Assembly (NCBI GenBank): GCA_018398815.1
Contig: CM031618.1
Coordinates: 43,690,722-43,754,721 of the forward strand
Origin: Conus ventricosus
Lineage: Eukaryota > Mollusca > Gastropoda > Neogastropoda > Conidae
Direction of reading: 5' to 3'
DNA: 64,000 bases
How positions within the stretch are numbered: position 1 is the stretch's first letter; each line of letters begins with the position of its first letter. Under the pieces are notes generated by a model that had not been told where the DNA came from, did not search any database, and saw nothing but the letters and a program-made list of their open reading frames with translations. The position numbers and the translations under genes were made by a program. This document shows, one piece after another, positions 11,412-23,500 of this stretch.

Positions 11412-14400
11412 GAAAACCTTAGAAAGTAGACCTGACCAAGTTATCCCACTAGGCAGCAGTAAAAAAATAATTACAACAATGATAACGATGGTGATGAGGG
11501 CGACGACAATCTGACACTGTGCAGATGCCAGACAGGGGAAGCTACTCCAGCCTGCCTGACAGTGGCATCTCGGATCAGGACCTGCCTCGTGATCGCCGGC
11601 CGCGGGACGAGGCCTTGGCGCAGTTGCCGGGGCCGGGCAAACTGAAGCAGCTGACGCACCAAAGGGGAGACAATGACATGGACAGCGGCTTCATTGGCTC
11701 CGTGGTCAGCACAGATGGTGCTCCGTCTCCGGTTCGACACCGGCTGCCAGAGCCACCACTGAGACTCCGAGACAGGTTGGTGTTTCCTGCCCCAACCGGC
11801 TCCTTCCCAGAGTTGAGTTTGCAGCGTTTTCAAATGGGAAGACTGGGACCACACTGTCATGTTTCATCCACTTAACTGTCAACAGTTTTTGAGATTTTTG
11901 CATTTTAGCTATTGATTTTGTAACATTCTGTGCATTATTTCTAAAATAATAATATTTTTGTGATGAATGTGCCTGTTTCGGGTTTTTTAGGTGATATATT
12001 GCTTCAGATACCATAACAAAAATGTTGCTTTAAATACCATAATTCCGGGAAGAAAACTGTCGATCACTGGTGATCAAAATTCAAGGGAAAGAATTGAAGA
12101 GAGTTAATGGATGCATCTCTGAGAGTGTTGATCGAATTTTGTGACCAACACTGCAGGTGTCTGTATCTCTTGGACCTGCGTCAGTATCTCTCGGGCTTGA
12201 TTGATGCCAGGATATATTTTGAAAGTAAGCGTAGAGTACAGCCCTGTCATGCAGTCTCAGACTAAAATGGAAATCCATCGCATCATATTCATCATCCTCA
12301 GTGTCATCAATCAGCATAAAAAACAAGTCTCAAATTCTGTGACCCTTCATGCCCTGCTCTCAAGGAGAGCTCACTCATGCCGGCTCTGTCACTAGACAAT
12401 TATTGTCGTCAGTAGAGGGCTTAATAGAATGTGTCTTGCACATGTTGGATCAGAACAGGCGCCACTGAACACCACTGAAGTGATTCGGCAGCAATGCAGT
12501 GTCTCCTCCAGTAGGTTGCCCCTTGACGATTGACTGCTCCCTGTGGATTGCTGGTGCTGGGGCTGCGGCGGGTCTGGCCGGGCTGTGGCTGTGGACGAGG
12601 TGTTGGAATGAGTGGCATGGGTGCACTGCCACTGAGGTGGTGCAGAAGATGGGACAGCATCACCCCCCCCCCCCCTCCCCCCACAAGAAACGTTGGTGTA
12701 GATCGTTTGGCTGCTCCCATGCTTGCTCTTACTTTTTTTTAAAACTCTTTCATTCCTTTTTTTCTATGAACAATTACTTCCTCTTGTTCCTAGATTCTTA
12801 AATATGAGTATTCCCTTCATTCCTGGATTTAGAGAAAAAAAGAAGTGTAAAGTCAGAACTGCCACGTATGCAGTAGCAAACCGGCCAGAATAGAGTGGCG
12901 ACCACTTTCCCATGCTGTAGGGGCCATCTGGCATCCATTCCATTCATAAACACTGCTCCGCAAGCGACCCGGTCGTGACATGTACTGATGACGCGACTCG
13001 CACAAAGTTCAAAGTGCTTACCACGAGAACCGATTTTCCAGGCTGCAGGAAGGAAAGGAGGGAGCAACCCAGTTTTCCGGGCTGCAGGAAGGAAGGGTAT
13101 GATTTCTGCAAACTGGAAAACCGGTTCGTAGGGATGAAATTTAAAACAAACAAACAAACAAACAATGGAAGAGTGGGTTCTTCTTCATTTCCATCATTGT
13201 CATCATCATCTTCATTCCTCAGCTGTAAGGTTGAAAGTTCACCTTTGATTAATTTTTGTGTGTGTGGATACACAGCCATTTTTAATCTCACTATTAAAGC
13301 AGACACTTTCTGTATTCAAGGATGTGAGATATAAACACTTTACAGCAGAGTCCATGAAAACCCTGTTCAGAGATGTTCCACCTGACATGATTTTTGAGTT
13401 TCTGAAAGAGATTAACATTTTTCATCTGATCTAAGATTTTATGGAAGAAAGATTTTTAACAAAGTTTCTGGTACACTTTTAGAAGATGTATTTTAAAGAG
13501 ATGTGTGAAAGGGTTTTTTTGTTGTTGTTTTTTTGATGTCTTGTGAGTTGATTTTAACGTGGCGACAGCCCTGATGTGGCCCTTTGCAGTCGGCTGGGCT
13601 ATAAGCAACCTTACCTTACCTTACCTTACCCAAACATGATACCAGTGTGCTTTTTTCTAAAATCCATCCCTCTGGGCACGTGTGACCTACCCTGTATACA
13701 ATTGAATAGGATTTGACATTGTGTGCAAGGTACGACTTTTTAAATGCTTAGTTCCCATTTGGGATATGGTAGGAAGCTTTCAGGCTTTCTTATTATGTGG
13801 TTTCTGATTTCAGTCTGGATTTTACTCTTGTTTGAAAGTGATGTAACGTATAAAACTTGTTGGCATGTATCAGGTTGGAATGATGGTATGATGTGGTGTG
13901 GCGTGATGCGGTGCGATGTGATGTGGTGTGGTGCGTGGGTATGTGATATGTTTAGACTGAGTGTGGGTAGAGCGTTGGCGTTTTGGTGTGGAATATAGTG
14001 TATTGAGTAATTGCCTTTTATTAGATTGAGAGCAGTGTGGTGTGGTGTTTGATGTTTTGCAGTCGTTTCTGGTAAGATAGGATGATGTAGTGTAGTATGG
14101 TGGGATGATGTTTTGAAGAAATATATGTTGGACTGCGGTTATGTTTCACTTGTTTTTATTTTTTGCAGTATGCAGTATTGGGTTGTTGTTTTTTGTGTTT
14201 TGTAGTATAACACAAATCATAACAAAGAGTCTCCACGGGAAATGTTTTTTTTTTTTTCCCATTAATCTAAAGTCAACTCTTTTCCTCTTGTTTCACCTCC
14301 CAAGAAATGAGAACCGTTCTCGCCCCGGCAGCTCCGATTCCACCTCCACCATTGGCAGCCAGAGACAAGGTGGCGGCAGAACCGGCGCTGGGCAGCGTCC

Positions 14401-15005
14401 ACGGCCTGAAAGGCCACCGACAGTTCCAGCGCTAGTGGGCATCAACCGCAGCATCGACCGCAGCTACGACGGCGAACTGGACGAGTCCACACTCAGCGAT
14501 ACTCAAGTTTCAGGTCTGCGAGGGACCGGTTCTAAACTTCAGTCGAGCCAGGAAGTTGGCAGTGCTAGGAGCAAGAGGGCGCCACCGAGCACAAAGGAGG
14601 AGAGGTCCGTGCAGTCACAGTCGGGGTCGTTGAGGACACAGTCGCTGAGGTCGCAGTCGCAAGGTCATTCCATGCGAGGGGATGAAACTTTGGAGGATGT
14701 TAGTGATGTCGGTGAGTGAAGCTTTGTGTGGATGTGGTATATGTTTGCATGTTGGTTCAAGTCTGTGTGTTGTATAAGCATGCTTCATCGTTATTGACCT
14801 GAAACGGGAGGTTGTAGCAATGCCTTGATGGCAGTCAGGATTCCCCTCATCTCTCTGTCCTCTGTCGTATACAAAACGGTAAATGTAATGTAACTGGTCC
14901 AGTCCTTTATCACAACTCCCGCTTTTCCACCACTTCATAGACTTAAGTGAACTGTAAAAATGAGAATATACACAAAAAAGTATTTCAGCAAAGGATGTTG
15001 CATGA

Positions 15006-15036
<31 letters not shown>

Positions 15037-16892
15037 AGAAGTAATCTGATGGTGGAAGCCATGGGGTGCTGGTCACATGTTTGGTAGTCTAGCAGACAAC
15101 GCAAATGTTACGAGACCCTTGCATACGCTTCTTTGAGGGTGGGGACAGCTGTCATTTGATTTGCCCAGTTGAAGACAAAACAGTTGGTGCTCTGATGTCA
15201 TTACTCCATTTCCTGATGTAGGGGTTAATAGAAAAAACTCGGTCGCATTTCCTGTTCGTACAGAAATGTCAGAGGCCACAGCCCCACAACGAATGGAGCA
15301 TGAAGAACGGAGACCGCGCTCCTCCCAGTCGATGCACGCCTCTCCTCGCACGCCATACCGACCTCCGACCCCTACCAACCCTCCACACCTCAGCGGCCAC
15401 CCACTCCATATCGTTCTGAGAGCAGAGAAGAAGAGGATAGAGATCGTCGGCAAGAGGCGATGATGCAAGAAGCATCAAGGATGAGAGCCCAGAGGCCCTC
15501 TGAGGATCAGGTGGGTGATGCAGGTAGCTTTGTGTAAAAGGTACAGGTCATCTTCTGTCACGCAGGTGATCAGTAGCTGTCAGGATAGCAGAGAGGATTT
15601 TTCTTCAGTGCTAGCTCATGTCCTGGGTCAGGTACAATGGGAACTGCTGACAACAAGAATCAAATGAATGCTTTCATCTGTCGGATTGAATAGAAAAAAG
15701 AGGCAGCCTGTTATGTAAATGAAAGCATGGATTGTAAAGTGCTTGGAGCTTGGCCTCTGAGGATAGGCTGCATGTGAATACTCTTAGTAATAATAAAATG
15801 ACAGAAGGTGGGTTTGTCATGCGACTGCCAGCTATATGGTAAGTTTTGTTTTTCTCATTTATCAGCTTCTGTTCTCGTGTGTGTGTGTGTGTTTGTGTGT
15901 GTGTGTTTGTGTGTGTGTGTGTTGGCCATTTTTGCACAGTTTGAGTGTTTAATTGCATCTCATTCATGTCAAAACAATGCAGTTTTGGTCATGAGGTTAA
16001 AGTCCGTTCCAACACTGCTTTTACAGAGTGTTTAAGGCAAACTAGAATTTTAACTGCAGTAAAGCTTAATCAACCTGCAGTCATAAAGTCAAGTTTTAAC
16101 CCGTTGACTGCCCTGGCACGAACGGCGTTCGAGATGGTTTCGGGAAAGCTGTGTGCCCTTGCATGAACGGCGTTCGAGATAATTTCATCATCAAAATTCG
16201 GCGATGTAAAGAAGGGAGGCAAGGATAAAGAATGGTTTAAACGGTTGCAGGGACCCTAAAGGACGGTTTCTTCCCTTTCGCTGACTGACCGGCTCGCATC
16301 CATTCTGTCAATAACTTCGGCAAAGTTCGGAGAGTTATTCTCGGTTGAAGATGGCGAGTCGAGCAGGCAGTTCGATCAGGCGCGTGCCATTTTCAAACGA
16401 TCTAATGCTCTTGAAGTGCTTCAAGAAGTTATCCGAGACTGTGAAAGCGATGACGAAGACTTCAAAGAAGTGGAATGAAGCGATTCGGAGGAGGAATAAA
16501 GTGATCACGATCAACACCACCCTTTGCTATCGGAGGTTGGTGTTGATGACGAAGCTGATCCCCGACTTCAAACCGAGCGATACCGGCGCAAGTGGGGCCG
16601 AATCGGCGAGTGACGAGCCGATTCCGTGTATGTTGAGTGCCCCCTCCCTCCTTTCGTGAGAGGTCGGGAGGAGAGTCGAGGAAGGGGAGGGGTTTTGGAC
16701 AACGGCGAGGGTCCAGTGTGAGGGGGCGTGGCAGAGGAAGAGGGCGTGGCACTCGTCAGTCGGAACTTGTTTCAGAATGGACAGAGGCCAGTGCTGATTG
16801 CCCAAATCTCGACCTTTCTTTCACGGGTGACCCAGGTATCAAGGTAAACATTGGCAATTTCAAGCCCATGGATTTCGTGGAGTTGTTTTTGT

Positions 16893-16930
<38 letters not shown>

Positions 16931-16963
16931 TGTGAGTGTGTGTGTGTGTGGGTTTGTGCAGGC

Positions 16964-16994
<31 letters not shown>

Positions 16995-19900
16995 GGGGGG
17001 GGAGAGGAGAGAGAGAGAGAGAGAGAGAGGGAAGTGCTTGTGCATGGTGTGGGTATACATTGTGTGTGTGTGTGGTGTTTGTGTAGTGTTTGTGCATGGT
17101 GTGTGTGTGTGGTGCTTTTGCATGTGGTGCTGTGTGTGTGTGTGTGTGTGTGTTGCTTTTGAATATGGTGCTTGTGCACAGTGTGTGTGTGTGTACCCAA
17201 ATGTGTGTCAGTCAACTATAACTTGCATTTACTGGCAGTAGTGTGGGATCCTGATCCTTCTGTCTATAGGTTCTGTGTTGTGGTGTATTCTCTGCGACAC
17301 CAGTGTATTTTTCAGTTGTTAGTGTGCTTTCATCATCTGTGGTGTGGCCTTTTGTAGCTCAGTCCTATCTTTAGCAGTCTCTGGTTGTTTTTTTTGGGGG
17401 TTGGTTTTGCAATGTTTTATTTATTACCTTCTATGGTAATGGCTTTTTATCAATCGCACTTAGTTCATGAGTGAACCAAACCACATGTGTGAAAGAAAAC
17501 TGACAGAATAATTGGAAGTTACACTTAGTGTTGTTATTGTTACTTCATCTCTGCTAAACAAGACCAATTCCCAAGAGGATTGCAAGATGTGCAGACTGAT
17601 GCTGTGGATAATGTTCAATTCCCTTCTTTCCCACGTTACCTGGGCTGGATTGCCCCCTATGATATGGGTTGCTAAACATTTTATGCATTGTCAAGCTTTA
17701 TTGTGAATACAGATAGATGTCCTGAAGTTCAAAGGATACTAACACCAGTTTTTGTGGTATTTCATTGTGATTTTAGTGCTATAGTTTTGTTTATGTTCTG
17801 AAAGTGTCTGTTTTTCAAACAAAACATTCATCATTATATATTTTTTTGGTCTACTCATTACAAACAAAATCAAACTGTTGTGATATCTGGTTGTAGCCAA
17901 GGATATAACATGAAAATTTCCCAAGTATCTAAGATATATGTCAAGAATTGAAAGAGCACTGGGCATATCAGTGAACCTACCTAAGAAAACAAAATTGTGT
18001 CCCTTGATACCTGGATTGTACTGTACCCCAGAAATGCATAAATTTATCATATAAAACAACAATTGTGGGTTGTAAATTCACTACCAAATATTTACACAGG
18101 TGTTCAATAAACACTAAAACCACTTTTGGCTGGGTTTGTATGTTTTTTGTTTTGCTGCTGTGGGTTTTTGTATGCTTGCAAAATATAATTTTTAAAAAAA
18201 AGTTGAATTATAAGATTATTTATTATACTCAGAATGAACAAAATCAAATATTATTTGCAGGTTTTATAGCCCTGGGTATGAAAAGAAAACATGCCAAAAA
18301 TCTAAGAGATATCTCCACAAATAAATGAGCACTGATCAAATTAGTGAACCTACCGCAAAAAGTCAAATTTTGCTCCAGCACACAGAAGTGCAAAACTGAT
18401 ACAAAATAGCGGCAGTCAAGGGGTTAAGCCAGTCTGCCTAGAAAGAAATGGCAGCAATGGCTTTTATCCCACTTCCTGTTTTCTGACCCATTTTTCTAGT
18501 CGGCCTCGGGCACGCTGCTGGCTTGAGGCAACAGTGTTCTGAATGGGTTAAGGTTTTTTTAGATGACAGCTTCCACAGGCTTCACTATAACAGCAGTCTA
18601 GAGACAACAGTGGTCTGAATGGGTTAAGGTTTTTTAGATGACAGTTTCCACAGGTTTCACAACAGCAGTCTTGAGACAACAGTGTTCTGAATGGTTAAGG
18701 TTGTTTTTTTTAGATGACAGTGTTCTGAATGGGTTAAGGTTTTTTAGATGACAATGTCCACAGGCTTCACTATAACAGCAGTCTTGAGACAACAGTGTTC
18801 TGAATGGGTTAAGGTTTTTTTTTTAGATGACAGTGTTCTGAATGGGTTAAGGTTTTTTAGATGAAAGTGTCCACAGGCTTCACTCTAACAGCAGTCTTGA
18901 GACAACAGTGTTCTGAATGGGTTAAGTTTTTTTTTTTAGATGACAGTGTTCTGAATGGGTTAAGGTTTTTTAGATGAAAGTGTCCACAGGCTTCACTCTA
19001 ACAGCAGTCTTGAGACAACAGTGTTCTGAATGGGTTAAGTTTTTTTTTTAGATGACAGTGTTCTGAATGGGTTAAGGTTTTTTAGATGAAAGTGTCCACA
19101 GGCTTCACTCTAACAGCAGTCTTGAGACAACAGTGTTCTGAATGGGTTAAGGTTCTTTAGATGACAGTGTCCACAGACTTAATAAAATAACAAGACAACA
19201 GTGGTCTAAATGGGTTAAGGTTTTTTAGATGACAGTGTCCACAGGCTTCACTATAACAGCAGTCTTGAGACAACAGTGTTCTGAATGGGTTAAGGTTTTT
19301 TTTTAGATGACATGTTCTGAATGGGTTAAGGTTTTTTAGATGACAGGGTCCACAGGCTTCACTCTAACAGCAGTCTTGAGACAACAGTGTTCTGAATGGG
19401 TTAAGGTTTTTCAGATGACAGTGTCCACAGGCTTCACTCTAACAGCAGTCTTGAGACAACAGTGTTCTGAATGGGTTAAGGTTTTTCAGATGACAGTGTC
19501 CACAGGCTTCACTCTAACAGCAGTCTTGAGACAACAGTGTTCTGAATGGGTTAAGGTTTTTCAGATGACAGTGTCCACAAGCTTCACTCTAACAGCAGTC
19601 TTGAGACAACAGTGTTCTGAATGGGTTAAGGTTTTTCAGATGACAGTGTCCACAAGCTTCACTCTAACAGCAGTCTTGAGACAACAGTGTTCTGAATGGG
19701 TTAAGGTTTTTCAGATGACAGTGTCCACAAGCTTCACTCTAACAGCAGTCTTGAGACAACAGTGTTCTGAATGGGTTAAGGTTTTCAGATAACAGTGTCC
19801 ACAGGCTTCACTATAATGAGATAACAGTGGTCTAAATGGGTTAAGGTTTTTCAGATGACAGTGTTCTGAATGGGTTAAGGTTCTTCAGATGACAGTGTCC

Positions 19901-20467
19901 ACAAGCTTCACTCTAACAGCAGTCTCGTTTCCTCCAGATCCTTCAGAACAGAAGTCAGCAGAGAAGGTCAAGGTCGCCGGCAGCCCCAGTCCCTCAGCCT
20001 CAGTATGATCAGAGGCCTCAGAGCCGGGGGGCACCAACGACCGACCTGTACCACACACGACCCAGGCGGGAACAGGGTCGCGATGGGAGCCGGGATGGAG
20101 AGAACATGATGTCGGTTCAGTCGGCCAGGTAAATCACCTGCATTTCGTTTTATGTTCTCTAAGGTGTTTTCTTTCTTACTTGCTTTCCTTTTCTTTCTTT
20201 TCTTCTTTTCTTTCTTTCTTTTCTTCTTTTTCTTCTTCTTCTTTTTTTTTTTTTCTTCTTCTTCTTCTACTTCTTCTCCTTCTCCTTCTTTTTCTTCTTT
20301 TTCTTTTTCTTCCTCTTCTTCTTCTTCTTTCTCTTCTTCTTCTTTTCCTTCTTATTCGACTTCTTCTTCTTCTTTTTTAAGATAATATCTGATGATTTCA
20401 GATTCAAATAATGTTTACTGTCTACAGCAATGATATGCACATGTACACACACACATGCACACACACA

Positions 20468-20502
<35 letters not shown>

Positions 20503-20534
20503 GTACACACACACGCACATGTACACGCACATGT

Positions 20535-20566
<32 letters not shown>

Positions 20567-23500
20567 CACACACACACACACATGTACATACACGCGCACG
20601 CGCACACGCACACATACGCACACGCATACACACACACACACAGCACACATGATAACAGGCTTCAAAATGGCGACGACACTCAGCTCCTAATTTTCTCTCT
20701 CCGACAAAAGGTGGTTGTGAGTGTTCTGAAAGATGAAGACCAGAAGTGCAGGCTTACGTGCTGCTGCTTCAGTAAGCAGCCTGAAAGCAGACAGCTTGAA
20801 ACGTCCTGGGCGTCCTCACATTCCAGAGGAATTGAACCAATCTCCACGAAGCGGGCAACCAGCTCATCCAACTGGCCCAGCTAATACCAGAGATGAAGCT
20901 ACACCTACCCAGGCCGTACCTATGACCGTAGGAGAATGGGAGATGTTTCAATCGATCGCGGACCTCAAAAACACCATTCGGCACTCTGCGATCATGTTTT
21001 CCTCCCTGGAGAAAAGTTTACAAGCCGAAAGGAATTGTGCCCAGTGCCATGAAAAGAAAACAATCACCTTGACAACCATAGGCACACAAACGGACAGTGG
21101 CAGCACAGGTCTAGCAGCCCCGACTTACGCTGAAGTTGTAGCAAGACCAGCTGCTGTTCCTGGGGGTTCCAAGCCATCATCGAACACCGCGCAGCAGGAA
21201 CCTTCACGGAGCAAGGCCTCTACACCAACTCAGAATAGATCTGGTAAACAACTCCACAGATCTTCCCATGACGTAAGTAAGTCTGACGTCAAACAAAAAC
21301 ACGCTGGCTCAACACGACTCGAAAAAAAAAAAGAACGTAAGAATATGCCGGAAGTTTGATTCTGCATGACTCGGTGCTGAATCGCGTACATGGGGACAGA
21401 TTGGGGAGGTCATACAATTCAACAACCTCCATGAAAAAGATATCTACAGTAACCGACGTGCAGAATTCCCAGAAAGCTGTCAGCACCGACTCAAGAAATA
21501 TAGATGTTGTCTTAATACACTCTGGAATCCAACGACTTGAAATCTAAGAACAGTATCGAATTAAGCAAGTCATTTGCTACTACTTTGAAGGAAGCTGCCA
21601 AGAAAAAACCCAAAACGCAGTTCGTAGTAAGCAATGTCACCACTGTCAAAGACCAGACGCTGGAGGCAAAGAGAGAATTATTCAATGCTGCCATCACATC
21701 AGAACTACTGGAGATACGTAACATCTGTATAATTAAACACGACAACTGAAGAAAACATCACCTCAGGGACGGCATTCACCCCACTACAAGAGGCACCAGC
21801 ATACTGGCTGGCAACATTGGACGTCGCGTCCGAAACCTGGTGTGGGAAACCCCGAAACGGCCTGCACGTCAGCCCAGATTCCACCGACCCCAGTTTCTAC
21901 CCTGGCCCTCAACACCACGCCTGGCATAACCGCTTCTACGCATTGAATGACTGGGACATGTTTCACCAACACTTGTGATAACTTTTGTCACGGAGATCAA
22001 GATTTACTGACATTTACGAAGCTGAGAATTTCCCATTGTTCTTCGCCATTAATGACTTTATGCCTACTAGACATCTAAGTACATTTAGTATAAAACAGAT
22101 AGTTGATTTAAACTATTGCTTAACGCATATAGAAATTTTTATTTTCACGTCATTATTATTTTATTATTATCATTATTACTTTTTTTTTTTTTTTTTTTTT
22201 TACATACCTTTCCACTTCTCTTCTCACGCACCTTCTTTGCTTCACTTTTTCTTTTTAATTGTTCTCCTCTCGGTGTATGTAAATCTTTGAGACTACCTTG
22301 ATTTAACATTTAACTTGATACGACTGGTTACCAATAATGAGTAGAACTAATGAGAACATTTTTGATATATTCCAGTGGAACTGTCGTTTCCATTGTCAAA
22401 AATTTAGACTGTTTAGTTCAACATCTTGCACAACACGATCACAAGATTCTGTCTTTTCAGTACTTGAATGTTAAAAAAGAAAAGCTGCCAAAGATAAATA
22501 ATTACTATTATCCACCAATCCATCAAATGATGATACCACTGGAAAAGTATCTACGGCTATTTATGTACGTGAGGGGGTTTCTTACACTCTTTGTCCCAGT
22601 CCTGCACCATCTGATATACCTAACTTAAATTCTTGTGCTGTTACTGTCGGATTCAATTCTTCACTGTTAACCATAGTTTTCTGTCTACCTACCCCTTGGT
22701 CCAAATGAGCAGAACACTGAATGGATTCGTATGCTACCAGCAGAACAAAATAAAAAATTCTTGATCACGGGTGACTTTAATGCTCACTCACCTTTCTGGG
22801 AGAAGGAATGTCAAATAGTTACAAGCAACCATTTTGTTGAAAATCTTGTGGATTCCTCCCTCTGTCTTCTAAACGATGGGCGAATCACACGCATACCCGA
22901 TAACCCCAATCATAGAGCCACCGCCATCGACTTAACACTGGCGTCGCCTGAGTTAACACCCTTTTGTACCTGGAACCCAATAGATGATCCTCTGAACAGT
23001 GATCATATACCACTTATGACCAGGTTTGAACTAGATCAGCCTTCCGCTACAGACTCAACAGAAGACAAGATTCCAAATACAATTACAAACGTAGTGACTG
23101 GAACAAATTTACAAACATATTACTGTCTTATGATGAGTTCGAAACTTCTGATCAGGATATTGACACCTTATACATGATGTTTACTAAAGCTGTTCTGCAT
23201 GCTGCTGACGAATCCATTCCCAAGTATAAGTCAATAACATCAAAAAAGCATGTCGTAACATTTGGTGGAATGAAGCTTGCCAGAGAGCAAAAGACGAGAA
23301 AAAGTTAAAATTTAATGCTTATCTAAAGCACCAATCTATTGAAAATCATATGGAAATGAAAAAAAGCCAAAAATAAATGTAACAGAGTAATAGATGAGGT
23401 CAAAAAAGAATATTGGTCATCTTTTTGTACAAATGAAGTTTCAAATCATAAAGATCTTCAGAAAGTATGGAAAAAATTGAAAACAATGAAGAATGGCGTC

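Larger units (their letters stand above)
11776..14304. other. Gene A intron 4 with repeat relics
   Basis: 2.5-kb intron. It holds a SINE-related repeat (12140-12570), an I-like LINE tail (13370-13625) and a degenerate GATGTGGTGTG-type repeat at about 13885-14110. C homopolymer and T runs lie around 12664-12680 and 12730. No coding exon was recognised. Confidence 0.6.
16096..18427 (+). mobile_element. piggyBac-like DNA transposon relic with TTAA-flanked inverted ends
   Basis: The left end reads TTAACCCGTTGACTGCC from 16096 and the right end, reversed, TTAACCCCTTGACTGCC from 18427: 16 of 17 bases match and both carry TTAA. A subterminal direct repeat GAACGGCGTTCGAGAT occurs twice (about 16120-16180). 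A transposase N-terminal remnant lies inside (16350-16890). The catalytic domain is absent, replaced by GT/GA microsatellites and AT-rich sequence. A ~140-bp segment (about 17870-18010) recurs diverged at 18230-18370 (shared GAGCACTG.GCA/ATCA.ATCAGTGAACCTACC). TTAA specificity and the C-rich terminus fit the piggyBac superfamily. Confidence 0.8.

Noticed and set aside
17739..18062. 107-codon minus-strand open frame in the piggyBac relic
   Set aside because: No similarity to transposase motifs; it covers an internally duplicated AT-rich segment.
19340..19792. 150-codon repetitive open frame (25-residue units)
   Set aside because: By-product of the 75-bp minisatellite in an intron; no splice or composition support for translation.
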